From Goekera deserti (lineage in GTDB: Bacteria; Actinomycetota; Actinomycetes; Mycobacteriales; Geodermatophilaceae): 64,000 nt of DNA. The stretch's first letter is position 1, and each line of letters starts with the position of its first letter. Location: positions 309,600-373,599 of the forward strand of contig NZ_JAAGWK010000005.1 of assembly GCF_010685995.1 (NCBI RefSeq), read 5' to 3'. The translations under genes and the position numbers were made by a program. A model generated the notes under the pieces. The model was given only the letters and a program-made list of their open reading frames with translations. It was not told the DNA's origin and did no database searches. Positions 29,426 through 42,687 of this stretch are shown here, piece after piece.

Positions 29426-29631
29426 GCCACCCGGCCACCTCGCACGACCACGGGCACCACCACGGCCCCGGTCAGACCCACGACCACGGGCACGGCCACG
29501 ACCACGGGCCGGGCGGGACCACGCACACGCCGGTCGGACTGATCGCCCTGGCGTGGACCCTGGTCGGCGTCCCACTGGCCTACGGCCTGTTCCAGACGGT
29601 CAAGACGGCCAGCAGCCTCTTCACCGGCTGA
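29422..29631 (+). CDS. His-rich MFS transporter small subunit
   Basis: 69 aa, ATGA overlap with the transporter. The first 40 residues hold many His in HDHGHHHGP and [11 protein letters not shown] runs. The rest is one TM helix ([18 protein letters not shown]) and a short tail. Small single-TM proteins coupled to OFA transporters are known as MFS transporter small subunits; the His-rich extension could bind divalent metal (inference). Confidence 0.85.
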   Translation: MSHPATSHDHGHHHGPGQTHDHGHGHDHGPGGTTHTPVGLIALAWTLVGVPLAYGLFQTVKTASSLFTG

Positions 29632-29647
29632 CCGCTCCTCGGCACGC

Positions 29648-29682
29648 ACCGGCCCGGCACCCACCCAGGGTGCCGGGCCGGT
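29648..29682. terminator. Bidirectional terminator hairpin
   Basis: A 14-bp perfect stem, 29648-29661 with 29669-29682, loop of 7 nt, between the ends of the small-subunit gene and the convergent AGE-family gene. No long U-tract, typical for this G+C range. Confidence 0.8.
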
Positions 29683-29686
29683 TCCG

Positions 29687-30940
29687 TCAGGTCCCGTCGA
29701 GCGGGGTGCGGGTGAGCGCCCCGGCGACCGAGACCGCGAGCGGTCGCCGGGGCAGCACCACGGCCTGGACGGCGTGGTACGCGTCCGGCTTCCCGGCCCA
29801 CACGGTGGACGACGGCCGGTTGTGCCGGTCCAGCTCGTGCCGCCACGACCCCTGCTCCCGGTCGACCAGGTGCTCCTCGATCCACGCCCACCAGTCCGCG
29901 TACCACCGGGCGTACCGGTCCTCGCCGGTCACCGCGAACAGGGTGGCCGCCGTCGCGGTGGCCTCGGCCGCGACCCAGTGCATCCGCTCGTGCACCACGG
30001 GGGTGCCGGTCCAGTCGACGGTGTAGACCAGCCCGGTGGCGCCGTCGGCGTCCCAGCCGTCGGTCACCGCGGCGTCGAAGAGCCGGCGGGCGTCGTCCAC
30101 CAGCCAGGCCGGCGCGTCGGCCGCCAGCGCGTGGTGCAGGTGCAGCGCCAGCCGGCTCCACTCCAGGCCGTGCCCGATCGTCGCGCCGTAGGGCCGGAAC
30201 GGGTCGGCCGGTGATTCCCGGTTGTACTCCAGCAGCGGCTGCCACTGCTCGTCGTAGTGTTCCGGCAGCCGCCAGGAGTTGCCCGCCGCGAACCCGTGCA
30301 CGATCCGTTCCACGATCACCAGCGCCCGGTCCAGCCAGGCCCGGTCACCGGTCGCGTCCGCGGCGGCCAGGAACGCCTCCACCGCGTGCATGTTCGCGTT
30401 CACCCCGCGGTAGGCGTCCAGCGTCGTGAAGCCCTCGTCCCAGGTGTCGACGACGAGGCCGTCGGGACCCAGGAAGCGCCCGGTCGTCACCTCCAGCGCG
30501 TCGCCGAGCAGCGCCGGCCCCGCCGGGTGCCCGGCCAGCGTCGCGCTGGCACCGGCGAGCACCACGAAGGCGTGCGCGTACGCCTCCTTGGTGCCCGGCA
30601 CCGGGCCGGCCGGGCCGACGGCGCTGTGCCAGCCGCCCGACCTCGCGTCCCGCATGGCCTGCACGCCGGCCATCCCGTGGTCCAGCAGCGGCGCGTGCTC
30701 GCGGTACCCGTCCAGCACGGCGAGGGCGAAGACGTGCGTCATCCGGCAGGTGATCCACAGCTCCACCGGTCGGTCCGGGTCGATGGCACCGGCGTCGTCC
30801 TGCCAGCCGAACCCGGCGACCGGGTGCCGCGAGCGGGCGGCGAACTCCAGCAGGCGCCCGGTCTCCGCCCGCAGCCAGTGAGCGCCGCCCGGCCTGTCCG
30901 CCGGGACCGGCGGTGCCACGTCCTCCGCGGCGCGGCTCAC
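29687..30940 (-). CDS. N-acylglucosamine 2-epimerase family isomerase (YihS/mannose isomerase-like)
   Basis: 417 aa from GTG 30940. An (alpha/alpha)6 barrel with catalytic His in NANMHAVEAFLAA, HGLEWSRL and the region GKPDAYHA. The RMTHVFALA segment is typical of the aldose-ketose isomerase branch (mannose/fructose or sulfoquinovose). Cytoplasmic. Substrate not determined; no sulfoquinovose genes are nearby, so a mannose isomerase-like role is preferred. Confidence 0.85.
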   Translation of the reverse strand: MSRAAEDVAPPVPADRPGGAHWLRAETGRLLEFAARSRHPVAGFGWQDDAGAIDPDRPVELWITCRMTHVFALAVLDGYREHAPLLDHGMAGVQAMRDARSGGWHSAVGPAGPVPGTKEAYAHAFVVLAGASATLAGHPAGPALLGDALEVTTGRFLGPDGLVVDTWDEGFTTLDAYRGVNANMHAVEAFLAAADATGDRAWLDRALVIVERIVHGFAAGNSWRLPEHYDEQWQPLLEYNRESPADPFRPYGATIGHGLEWSRLALHLHHALAADAPAWLVDDARRLFDAAVTDGWDADGATGLVYTVDWTGTPVVHERMHWVAAEATATAATLFAVTGEDRYARWYADWWAWIEEHLVDREQGSWRHELDRHNRPSSTVWAGKPDAYHAVQAVVLPRRPLAVSVAGALTRTPLDGT

Positions 30941-31012
30941 GACGTCGTCCTCGGGGTGGGTGACATGGGTCTCAGGATAGGTCCGGGCCCGGAGGCGGGA
31001 CCGCCCCGCCGG

Positions 31013-31408
31013 TCACCCGCGCGGACGGCGCAGCGGCGGCAGCGGCAGGTGCTCGGACAGGTCGGCCCGGTTGCCGCTGGCGTGCACCCGGCCCGCGGTG
31101 ACCGCGTCGTCCCAGGTCTGCAGGCCGGTGGCCAGCCGCAGCCAGGTGGCGGCGTCGGTCTCGATCACGTTGGGCGGGGTGCCGCGGGTGTGCCGCGGAC
31201 CGGGCACGCACTGCACCGCCACGTGCGGTGGCACCCGCACCTCCACCGACCGCCCGGGCACCTGCTGTGCCAGCCAGCGGGCCGAGGTCTTGACCGCCGG
31301 GCCGAGCACCGCCCGGGCCGGCTGGTCGGCCTCCCCGGCCAGCCAGGGCAGCACCGGCGCCAGCACGGCGCGCAGCTGCTCCGCCGAGATCGGCGCCGTC
31401 ACCGCCAC
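31013..31408 (-). CDS. Sterol carrier family (SCP2-like) protein
   Basis: 131 aa from GTG 31408. A small actinobacterial family, usually encoded near purL and pur[14 protein letters not shown] and [19 protein letters not shown] are the conserved parts. A lipid-binding role is assumed from the fold only. The start region is part of three exact 9-mers TCACCGCCA at 14-bp spacing (31399, 31413, 31427 on the plus strand), so the start codon lies in a small tandem repeat. Confidence 0.88.
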   Translation of the reverse strand: MAVTAPISAEQLRAVLAPVLPWLAGEADQPARAVLGPAVKTSARWLAQQVPGRSVEVRVPPHVAVQCVPGPRHTRGTPPNVIETDAATWLRLATGLQTWDDAVTAGRVHASGNRADLSEHLPLPPLRRPRG

Positions 31409-31429
31409 GGACTCACCGCCACGAATTCA

Positions 31430-31477
31430 CCGCCATTTCCGACACGAACCCGTCGCCACGATGGCCATCTTGGCGGG
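31430..31477 (-). repeat. Dispersed palindromic element, copy 3
   Basis: The palindrome centre GATGG/CCATC is at 31460-31469 with one arm mismatch (CCAC against TTGG). On the minus strand it is followed by GTTCGTGTCGG and TGGCGGTGA, the same tail as copy 1. It fills nearly the whole 77-bp gap between purL and the sterol-carrier gene. Confidence 0.75.
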
Positions 31478-31485
31478 GTGGGGGG

Positions 31486-33800
<2,315 letters not shown>

Positions 33801-33804
<4 letters not shown>

Positions 33805-34472
33805 GCGGTCACGACCGAGGAGAGGACGGAGGTGAAGAAGCCCAGGCCGTCCACCGAGGGCCCGGTGAGGTCCTCGACGGCGTGCTCCGGGTGCGGCATC
33901 AGGCCCACCACCCGGCCGTCGGCGCTGGTCACCCCGGCGATGTCCCGGGAGGAGCCGTTGGGGTTGCCGTCGGCGTAGCGCACCACCACCCGGCCCTCGC
34001 CCTCCAGCCGGTCCAGCTCGGCCGGGGCGGCCACGTACCGGCCCTCGCCGTTCTTCACCGGGACGACGATCCGCTGCCCCGTCGTGTACGCCGACGTCCA
34101 GGCGGTGTCCGCGCGCTCGACGAGCAGCGCCTGGTCGCGGTTGCGGAAGTGCAGGTGGCCGTTGCGGGTCAGCGCCCCGGGCAGCAGGCCCGCCTCGCAG
34201 AGCACCTGGAACCCGTTGCAGATGCCCAGCACGGGCAACCCCGCGTGGGCCCGGTCCACCACCGAGCGCATCAGCGGCGCCCGGGCGGCGATGGCACCGG
34301 CCCGCAGGTAGTCGCCGTAGGAGAACCCGCCCGGCAGGACGACGGCGTCCACCCCGCTCAGGTCGTCGTCGGCGTGCCAGAGGGCGACGGCCTCGCCGCC
34401 GGCCAGCCGCACCGCGCGTGCGGCGTCGACGTCGTCCAGGGAGCCCGGGAAGGTGATGACACCGATGCGCAC
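33801..34472 (-). CDS. purQ: Phosphoribosylformylglycinamidine synthase subunit PurQ (glutaminase)
   Basis: 223 aa from GTG 34472. Class I glutamine amidotransferase: nucleophile Cys in GICNGFQVL, His and Glu in [10 protein letters not shown], and the opening ITFPGSLDD typical of PurQ. It supplies ammonia to PurL. Confidence 0.97.
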
Positions 34473-34483
34473 AGGGGTTCTCT

Positions 34484-34723
34484 CTAGTCGCTGGGGAGGT
34501 GGAGCTCGACGTCCTCGATGACCGGGTTGGCCAGCAGCGTCTCGGCGATCTGCCGCAGCTCGGCGGCATCCGGCGTGCCCTCGACCTCGAGGACGAAGTG
34601 CTTGCCCTGGCGGACGCTGGTCACCCCCGGGTGACCCAGCCGGCCGAGCGCTCCGAGGACCGCCTGACCCTGGGGATCGGAGATCTCTGGCTTCAGGACG
34701 ACGTCGACGACCACACGGGGCAC
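34484..34723 (-). CDS. purS: Phosphoribosylformylglycinamidine synthase subunit PurS
   Basis: 79 aa from GTG 34723 ([14 protein letters not shown]). Small bridging subunit of the FGAM synthase complex; [13 protein letters not shown] and [11 protein letters not shown] are conserved. TACGGT on the minus strand lies 7 bp before the GTG, so the transcript may be leaderless. First gene of purS-purQ-purL, 11 bp from purQ. Confidence 0.95.
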   Translation of the reverse strand: MPRVVVDVVLKPEISDPQGQAVLGALGRLGHPGVTSVRQGKHFVLEVEGTPDAAELRQIAETLLANPVIEDVELHLPSD

Positions 34724-34888
34724 GTGCCCCACCGTACCGTCGGGGCCGGCGCCACCGTCCCGGCAGGGCGCCGTCCGGCGGTGACGGCACCGTCCCGCCC
34801 CGCGCGTCCGACCCCTGCCGGCCGTCCCGGTCGCTACCCTCCAGGCCTCCCTCTGCTCCCCGCAGGGCCGGTCCGCAGGAGGTGCCGC

Positions 34889-35617
34889 GTGCCCACGACG
34901 CAGTCCGAGGACGCGCGCCCCGGCACCGACACGGCGCACCCCGAGGTGTCCAGCCGGGTGGTGCTCGTGCGGCTCGGCGAGGACGGCGGGCTGACCGGCC
35001 GGGTGCGGCAGGTCGAGCGCGGCACGGTGCTGGTCAGCCGCCCGCTGGACGAGACGGGCGAGGCCGTGTGGCTGCGCAGCGGCGACCTGGTGGAGCTCAG
35101 CTGGCAGGCCGCCGACGGCCGGCGCAGCGCCCGGGCGGAGCTGCGCGACGTGGACGCCGACGGCAGCTGCCGGCTCGTCGTCGTCGGGCCGGTCGGCCTG
35201 TCGCAGCGGCGGGACGCGGTGCGCGCACCGGCGGGCGTGCCGGTGACCATCCGGTTCGCCTCCGGGGTGGCCACCTACTCCGGGGACAGCGTGCACGCGG
35301 TGGTCGAGCTGCAGGGCGCGACGCTGGACCTCAGCGAGGGCGGCGCGCGCTGCGCGCTGCGCCCGCACCCCGCGCTGGACCCCGCGACCGGCGACGCCGG
35401 CGCGGCGCCCGGCGTCGGCACGACCGTCGAGCTGCGGCTCGAGCTGGACACCGGCCTGCTGGTGACGGCGGCCCGCCTGGTCCGGGTGCACCGCTCCACC
35501 GACCAGCGGCACGTGTGGTCGCTGGCCTTCGTCGACCTCCCCGAGCGGGCCGCCGACCGCATCCGGGCGCACGTGTTCAGCCTGCTGCGCACCGCCCGCG
35601 CGCGCGGTCTGGTCTGA
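34889..35617 (+). CDS. PilZ domain protein 1
   Basis: 242 aa from GTG 34889, with AGGAGG upstream. Residues of about 15-105 form a YcgR-N-like beta domain; the PilZ domain follows with QRRDAVRAP (the RxxxR site) and [10 protein letters not shown] (D/NxSxxG). Both c-di-GMP motifs are intact, so binding is likely. No output domain is attached. The next gene is a paralogue, 23 bp away. Confidence 0.9.
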   Translation: MPTTQSEDARPGTDTAHPEVSSRVVLVRLGEDGGLTGRVRQVERGTVLVSRPLDETGEAVWLRSGDLVELSWQAADGRRSARAELRDVDADGSCRLVVVGPVGLSQRRDAVRAPAGVPVTIRFASGVATYSGDSVHAVVELQGATLDLSEGGARCALRPHPALDPATGDAGAAPGVGTTVELRLELDTGLLVTAARLVRVHRSTDQRHVWSLAFVDLPERAADRIRAHVFSLLRTARARGLV

Positions 35618-35640
35618 GTCCCGGACGAGGGCGGCAGGCG

Positions 35641-36300
35641 ATGGCGGACGGACCCGGCGACCTGCGCCCGGGGGCGCGCGAGGTGGTCGACGTGCTCGGT
35701 GCCGACGCCGCCGAGCCGGTGACCGGCGTCGTGCACGAGTCCGGCGCTGAGCACCTGGTGGTGTCCGCCGGCCGCCTGCGGTCCGGCGCCCGGGTGCGGC
35801 TGGACGTCGGTGCGGCCCTGCAGCTGGTCTGGCCGGGGCCGGCCGGCCTGCTCGGCCTACCGGTCGAGCTGCGCGCCGTGCGGCCCGGCGACGAACCGAC
35901 CTGGGCACTGCAGGTGACCGGGCCGGCGGTGCCGACGCAGCGACGGGACGCCGTGCGGTCCTCGCTGCGGCTGCCGGTGCGGGCGGTCGCCGGTGGGCAG
36001 GAGCAGACCGGGTGGGCCGTCGACCTGAGCGAGGGCGGGCTGCGCGCGGTGTTCCGCACCCCGCCCACCGACGCCCGCGGGCTGCGCCCCCGCGACGCCG
36101 GCAGCCCGATGCAGGTCAGCGTGGACGTGGCCGGCACCGTCGTCGCCGGCCGGGCGGAGCTGGTGCGCACCCACCCCCGCACCGACGGCGCGTGGGAGGC
36201 CTCCGTGCGGTTCACCGACCTGGCCCAGAAGGACCAGGACGTGCTGCGCGCCCGGGTGTTCGCCCACCTGCGCGAGCTGCGGGCGCAGGGCCACGTCTAG
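35641..36300 (+). CDS. PilZ domain protein 2
   Basis: 219 aa. Same architecture as its neighbour: N-terminal beta domain, then QRRDAVRSS and VDLSEGGLRAV. The two share the C-terminal pattern RVFxxLRxxRAxG. Both c-di-GMP motifs are intact. Its stop is 4 bp from the end of convergent purC. Confidence 0.9.
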   Translation: MADGPGDLRPGAREVVDVLGADAAEPVTGVVHESGAEHLVVSAGRLRSGARVRLDVGAALQLVWPGPAGLLGLPVELRAVRPGDEPTWALQVTGPAVPTQRRDAVRSSLRLPVRAVAGGQEQTGWAVDLSEGGLRAVFRTPPTDARGLRPRDAGSPMQVSVDVAGTVVAGRAELVRTHPRTDGAWEASVRFTDLAQKDQDVLRARVFAHLRELRAQGHV

Positions 36301-36304
36301 GCGG

Positions 36305-37171
36305 TCAGCCGAAGGGCCGGCCGGTCAGCAGCTCGTAGGCACGGACGTACTTCTCCCGGGTGGCGGCCACCACGTCCCCGGGCAGCTCCGGCGGCGGGGA
36401 GACCCGGTCCCAGCCCGAGGCGGTCAGCCAGTCGCGCACGTACTGCTTGTCGAAGGACGGCTGGGCCGCGCCCGGTGACCAGGTGACCGCCGGCCAGAAG
36501 CGCGAGGAGTCCGGGGTGAGCACCTCGTCGCCGAGCACCAGCCCCGACGCGCCGGGGACGGTGCCGAACTCGAACTTGGTGTCGGCCAGCACGATCCCGG
36601 CGGCCTCGGCGATCTCCGCGGCCCGGGTGTAGAGCGCCAGCGTCAGGTCCCGCAGCGCCTCGGCCTGCTCCGTGCCGACGGCCGCCACGACGTCGGCGAA
36701 GGTGATCGCCTCGTCGTGCTCGCCCGCCTCGGCCTTGGTCGACGGGGTGAACACCGGCTCGGGCAGCCGTGAGCCCTCGACCAGCCCGGCGGTGAGGACG
36801 ACGTCCCGGATGGCGCCGGTGCGCTGGTACTCCACCGTGCCGGAGCCGGACAGGTAGCCGCGGGCCACGCACTCGACCGGGGCCATCTCCAGCCGGCGCA
36901 CCAGCATCGCCCGCCCCGCGACCTCGGCCGGCACGTCCGTCGTCGACAGCAGGTGGTGGGTGGCGCCGTGCGCGGTCAGCACGTCGGCCAGCTGCTCGAA
37001 CCACCACACCGACAGCCCGGTGAGCACCCGGCCCTTGTCCGGGATCGGGGTGGGCAGCACGTGGTCGTAGGCGGAGATGCGGTCCGAGGCCACCAGCAGC
37101 AGCCGGTCGGCGTCCACGGCGTAGACCTCGCGGACCTTGCCTCGCGCGACCAGCTCGAACGGCACGCTCAC
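36305..37171 (-). CDS. purC: SAICAR synthase
   Basis: 288 aa from GTG 37171, GTGA overlap with the purB stop. Condenses CAIR with aspartate. GKVREVYAVD, SDRISAYDHV, VECVARGYLSGSG and LADTKFEFG are the family signatures. Coupled to purB. Confidence 0.97.
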   Translation of the reverse strand: MSVPFELVARGKVREVYAVDADRLLLVASDRISAYDHVLPTPIPDKGRVLTGLSVWWFEQLADVLTAHGATHHLLSTTDVPAEVAGRAMLVRRLEMAPVECVARGYLSGSGTVEYQRTGAIRDVVLTAGLVEGSRLPEPVFTPSTKAEAGEHDEAITFADVVAAVGTEQAEALRDLTLALYTRAAEIAEAAGIVLADTKFEFGTVPGASGLVLGDEVLTPDSSRFWPAVTWSPGAAQPSFDKQYVRDWLTASGWDRVSPPPELPGDVVAATREKYVRAYELLTGRPFG

Positions 37172-38475
37172 GAGAGCGCGGCCAGCCGCTCGAACAGCGG
37201 GTCCAGGTTGGCGACGTAGCGCTCCGGCGTGCAGATCCCGTCCAGCCGGGCCTCGTCCAGGGTGACCCCGGCGTCGGCGGCCTGCTCGCGCAGCGTCTCG
37301 CGGAACGGCGTACCGCCCTGCCACGTGCGCATCGCCGCGGCCTGCACCAGGGCGTAGGACTGCTCGCGGCCCATGCCCGCCTCCACCAGCTCCAGCAGCA
37401 CCGCCGAGGTGTAGATCAGCCCGCCGGTGGAGTCGAGGTTGGCGCGCATCCGCTCGGCGTCGACGACCAGGTTCTCCACCAGGCCGGTGGTGAGGTGCAG
37501 CAGGTAGTCGGTGGTGATCGCGGCGTCGGGCAGGAACACCCGCTCGGTGGAGGAGTGCGAGATGTCCCGCTCGTGCCACAGCGGGATGCCCTCCATCACC
37601 GGCACGATCGCCGCGCGCACCACGCGGGCCAGCCCGGCCACGCGCTCGGAGCGGATCGGGTTCTTCTTGTGCGGCATCGCGCTGGAGCCCTTCTGGCCCG
37701 AGCCGAACGCCTCGGACAGCTCGCGCACCTCGGTGCGCTGCCCGTGCCGCACCTCCAGCGCGACCGCCTCGCAGACGGTGGCGATGATCGCCAGCGCCGA
37801 CACCCACTCGCTGATGCCGTCGCGCAGCACCACCTGGGTGGAGGCGTCGGCCGCCCGCAGGTCCAGCGCCGCCGCGACCTGCTGCTCCACCGACGGGTCG
37901 ATCAGCGAGTACGTGCCGACGGCGCCGGAGATGGCCACCACGCCCACCGCCGCGCGGGCGGCGCGCAGCCGGTCCCGGGAGCGGGCCATGGCGAAGGCCA
38001 GGTCGGCGACCCGGTGGCCCCAGACGTCGGGCTCGGCGTGCACGCCGTGCGTGCGGCCCACCTTGAGCGTGTGCCGGTGGGCCAGCCCGTGGTCGCGCAG
38101 CGCGGCGACCAGCCGGTCGGCCTTGGCCAGCAGCACGTCGGTGGCGTCGGTGAGCTGCACCGCCAGCGCGGTGTCCAGCAGGTCCGACGACGTCATGCCG
38201 TGGTGCACGTAGGCCGCGGCCGAGCGGGGCTCGGTGTTGTCGGCCCAGGCGGTGAGGAACGCGATGACGTCGTGCTGGGTGGTCTCCTCGATCTCCGCCA
38301 CCCGCTCCGGCGTGGGCGGCGCGGCAGCGCGCACCGGCTCGACCACGTCGGCCGGCACCCGGCCCGCGGCGGCGTGCGCCTCCAGCACCAGCGTCTCGAC
38401 CCGGCACCACAGCGCGTACTTGTGCGCCTCGCTCCAGACCCGGCCCATGTCGGGGAGGGTGTAGCGGTCGATCAT
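37168..38475 (-). CDS. purB: Adenylosuccinate lyase
   Basis: 435 aa. Fumarase/aspartase superfamily; cleaves SAICAR and adenylosuccinate. GSSAMPHKKNP is the signature loop with the catalytic Ser; HHGMTSSDLLDT and KVGRTHGVHAEP carry the active-site His residues. It precedes purC, giving two consecutive pathway steps plus the AMP branch. Confidence 0.97.
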   Translation of the reverse strand: MIDRYTLPDMGRVWSEAHKYALWCRVETLVLEAHAAAGRVPADVVEPVRAAAPPTPERVAEIEETTQHDVIAFLTAWADNTEPRSAAAYVHHGMTSSDLLDTALAVQLTDATDVLLAKADRLVAALRDHGLAHRHTLKVGRTHGVHAEPDVWGHRVADLAFAMARSRDRLRAARAAVGVVAISGAVGTYSLIDPSVEQQVAAALDLRAADASTQVVLRDGISEWVSALAIIATVCEAVALEVRHGQRTEVRELSEAFGSGQKGSSAMPHKKNPIRSERVAGLARVVRAAIVPVMEGIPLWHERDISHSSTERVFLPDAAITTDYLLHLTTGLVENLVVDAERMRANLDSTGGLIYTSAVLLELVEAGMGREQSYALVQAAAMRTWQGGTPFRETLREQAADAGVTLDEARLDGICTPERYVANLDPLFERLAALS

Positions 38476-38623
38476 GCGGGTACCAGGTTCGACTGGTCAG
38501 CTGTTCGAGACACGACCCCATCCTCCCGCACCGCCCACGGCACCCTGCCCCGGCCCGACCGCACCACCCTGGACGGACCCGACCACCCGCCGGAGCACAC
38601 CGGCCCAGCAGACCGAGGTCACG

Positions 38624-40156
38624 ATGCTCCGACGCGCCACGCACGTCCTCGACCGGGCCAGGGCACGCATCCGTGCGGCACGCGAGTACGACCCCTACGC
38701 CTTCCCCGAGCGGCGGGTCGTGCTCGTCATGGACGACGAGCGGCACGGCCACCTGGAGCCCGACGACGGGCAGTACGACGACGACGAGAACGTGGCCACC
38801 TTCGGCCGCACCACCGCCTTCAGCCCGTCCCCGCCCGGCGCCGACCCGCCCGTCGAGCAGGTCCCGCACGCGGGCACCCCGGAGCCCGGTGAGCAGGCAC
38901 CTCCGCTGGGCAGCCCCGCCCCGGACGCACCCGACGCCGGTGGGACCAGCGGCCCGCCCCAGGGTGGTGTGCGTCCCCGCCGACCGGCCGGGCAGCGCGA
39001 CCGCAGCCGGGGCAGCCTGCTCGCCCCCGACCGGCCCGAGCAGGTGCAGACCCAGGTGCCGAACGGCCTGCGCCTGGCCGCCGCCTGGTCGTGGCGGGTG
39101 CTGCTCGTCGGTGCCGCGCTCTACGCGCTGCTGGTGGTGGCCGCGATGATGGCCGTGGTCGTCGTCCCGGTGATCGTCGCGCTGCTGCTGGCCGCGCTGC
39201 TGCAGCCGGGGGCGGCGTTCCTCGTGCGCCGCGGCTGGCCGCACTCGCTGGCCGCCACGGCGATGCTGATCGTGGGTGTCGGTGCCGTCGCCGGGATCGT
39301 CACGCTGGTGATCGAGCGGTTCACCGCCGGCTACACCGACCTCGCCGACCAGGTCGGTGAGGGCATCACCCGGGTGCAGGACTTCGTCACCGACAACTTC
39401 CCGGTCTCCCAGGCGCAGATCGACGCCGCCCTGGAGACCGTCCAGCGCAGCGTCGTCGACAACCGGGACACCCTCACCGCCGGCGCACTCACCACCGCGG
39501 CCACCCTGGGTGAGGTGCTCACCGGCTTCGTGCTGGCGCTGTTCACGTTGTTCTTCTTCCTCAAGGACGGTCGCTCGATCTGGCTGTGGTTCGTCGGGCT
39601 GGCCCCGCGCAACTCCCGGGCCTACCTCGACGAGGCCGCACGCCGGGCCTGGCGCACGCTGGTGTCCTACGTGCGGGCCACCGCGCTGGTCGCGCTGGTG
39701 GACGCCGTGCTCATCGGCATCGCGCTGTTCGTGATCGGCGTGCAGCTGCCCCTGCCCCTGGCGGCGCTGGTGTTCCTGGGCGCGTTCATCCCGATCATCG
39801 GGTCGTTCCTGGCCGGCACGGTGGCGGTGCTCGTCGCGCTGGTCACGGTCGGCCCGATCAAGGCCCTGGTGGTGCTGGGCGTCATCGTGGCGATCATGCA
39901 GCTGGAGGGGCACGTGCTGCAGCCGCTGCTGCTCGGCCGGGCCGTCCGCGTGCACCCGCTGGCCGTCGTGCTCGCCATCGCCGCAGGACTGCTGGTCGGC
40001 GGGGTGTTCGGCGCGCTGATCTCGGTGCCGCTGGTCGCCTGCCTCAACGTCGCCGGCACCTACCTCGCCCGGCGCACCGAGGGCCCGCGCCCGCCGGAAC
40101 CCCTGGTCGGCCGGGCCGCCCCCGTCGTCGGCGTCACCGACGGCCACCCCGGGTGA
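38624..40156 (+). CDS. AI-2E family transporter (PerM-like) with long acidic N-terminus
   Basis: 510 aa from ATG 38624 with GAGG upstream. Residues 1-150 are hydrophilic, Pro/Gly/Asp-rich and cytoplasmic. From 155 on are about eight TM helices in the PF01594 pattern, including FVLALFTLFFFLKDGR and IPIIGSFLAGTVAVLVAL. Substrate uncertain; relatives include Na+/H+ antiporters and autoinducer exporters. Divergent from purB. Confidence 0.88.
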   Translation: MLRRATHVLDRARARIRAAREYDPYAFPERRVVLVMDDERHGHLEPDDGQYDDDENVATFGRTTAFSPSPPGADPPVEQVPHAGTPEPGEQAPPLGSPAPDAPDAGGTSGPPQGGVRPRRPAGQRDRSRGSLLAPDRPEQVQTQVPNGLRLAAAWSWRVLLVGAALYALLVVAAMMAVVVVPVIVALLLAALLQPGAAFLVRRGWPHSLAATAMLIVGVGAVAGIVTLVIERFTAGYTDLADQVGEGITRVQDFVTDNFPVSQAQIDAALETVQRSVVDNRDTLTAGALTTAATLGEVLTGFVLALFTLFFFLKDGRSIWLWFVGLAPRNSRAYLDEAARRAWRTLVSYVRATALVALVDAVLIGIALFVIGVQLPLPLAALVFLGAFIPIIGSFLAGTVAVLVALVTVGPIKALVVLGVIVAIMQLEGHVLQPLLLGRAVRVHPLAVVLAIAAGLLVGGVFGALISVPLVACLNVAGTYLARRTEGPRPPEPLVGRAAPVVGVTDGHPG

Positions 40157-40238
40157 CCTTCCCCTCCCACCACAGCTCGCGCGCCTTCTGTGCCCCCAGT
40201 TCGCGCGCTCACCGTGCCTGGAGGTCGGGGGGCCGGGG

Positions 40239-41501
<1,263 letters not shown>

Positions 41502-41548
41502 GGGGAGGCAATCTACCGACCGGACGACGGCGCCCCGGTCGGCGCGGC

Positions 41549-42592
41549 TCAGCGGGTGGCGCCGCGGCCCGCCCGAGAGGTGCGCACCGAGCGGACCAGG
41601 GCCTTGGCCCGGGCCTGCTGGGTGGCCCGCACCCGGGCGTCGGCCCGGGCCTGCTGGCGCTCGGACTCGCGCTGCAGCTTGCGCCAGGACCGCAGCCGGT
41701 CGGGGTCCAGCACGCCGTCGTCGATGGCCGCGGCGACCGCGCAGCCGGGCTCGGTGCGGTGCTCGCAGTCCCGGAACCGGCACTGCCCGGCGGCCTCGGC
41801 CACGTCGGCGAAGGCCCGGTCCAGGCCGTCGGCGTCGTCGTGCAGGCCCAGCTCGCGCATGCCCGGGGTGTCGATCAGCAGCCCACCGCCGGGCAGCAGG
41901 TGCAGCTGCCGCGCGGTGGTGGTGTGCCGGCCGCGGCCGTCGTCGCGCACCTCCCGGGTGTCGGCCACCGCGCCGCCGGTCAGGGCGTTGAGCAGGCTGG
42001 ACTTGCCGACACCGGAGGGCCCCACCATCGCCCCGGTGCACCCGGGCCCGAGCAGCGCGGCGACGGCGTCGACGCCCTGCCCGGTGAGCGAGCTGACCGC
42101 CAGCACGTGCGTGCCGGGCGCATCGGCGCGCACCGCCGCCACCTCGGCGTCGTCGTCGTCGCAGAGGTCGGCCTTGGTGAGCACCACCACCGGGCTCGCG
42201 CCGCTGCCCCAGGCCACGGCGAGGTAGCGCTGGATGCGGGTCAGCCGCAGCGGGCCGGCCAGCGAGTCGACCACCAGGACGGCGTCCATGTTGGCCGCCA
42301 CCACCTGTGGTGCCGACGTGCGCCCAGCGGCGGTGCGGGTGAACGCCGACGTGCGGGGCAGCAGCTCGACGGCGACCTCGCCGCGCACCGCGACCCAGTC
42401 ACCGACGGCCGGGCCCCCGGAGTCGTCGGCGTACAGCGCCGCGGACGGGACCACCCGCGCCGGGCCGCACGCGCCGAGCACCGTCAGCCGGCCGCGGTCC
42501 ACGCGGGCCACCCGGGCCGGTTCGGCACCGTCGAAACGCGACACGCGCCCGGATCTCCACCCGAGGAGTGAGATGTCTGCCACAGGGGTCAT
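41549..42592 (-). CDS. rsgA: Ribosome small-subunit-dependent GTPase A
   Basis: 347 aa. Circularly permuted GTPase that checks late 30S assembly. An N-terminal OB fold is followed by G4 VLTKADL, G1 [12 protein letters not shown] and G3 DTPGMREL, in permuted order. The zinc site is CRFRDCEH then EPGC. The C-terminal tail is unusually Arg/Ala/Gln-rich. The start ATG could instead be one of nearby GTGs. Confidence 0.94.
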   Translation of the reverse strand: MTPVADISLLGWRSGRVSRFDGAEPARVARVDRGRLTVLGACGPARVVPSAALYADDSGGPAVGDWVAVRGEVAVELLPRTSAFTRTAAGRTSAPQVVAANMDAVLVVDSLAGPLRLTRIQRYLAVAWGSGASPVVVLTKADLCDDDDAEVAAVRADAPGTHVLAVSSLTGQGVDAVAALLGPGCTGAMVGPSGVGKSSLLNALTGGAVADTREVRDDGRGRHTTTARQLHLLPGGGLLIDTPGMRELGLHDDADGLDRAFADVAEAAGQCRFRDCEHRTEPGCAVAAAIDDGVLDPDRLRSWRKLQRESERQQARADARVRATQQARAKALVRSVRTSRAGRGATR

Positions 42593-42687
42593 GGTGCTCT
42601 GCAGGTGAGCGCTCCGTCTGCCGATTTTTCGGCATGCGTAAGGATGTCGTTCGTGCATCGGACACCTTCAGAGGGTGCGATGGAGTC

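Noticed and set aside
26711..29575. 954-codon minus-strand frame as one fusion protein
   Set aside because: The part before the mycothiol dehydrogenase is antisense to the MFS transporter; the true start is ATG 27796.
34724..34888. Purine riboswitch upstream of purS
   Set aside because: No purine aptamer-like helices or conserved loops seen in the gap; a simple promoter explains it.
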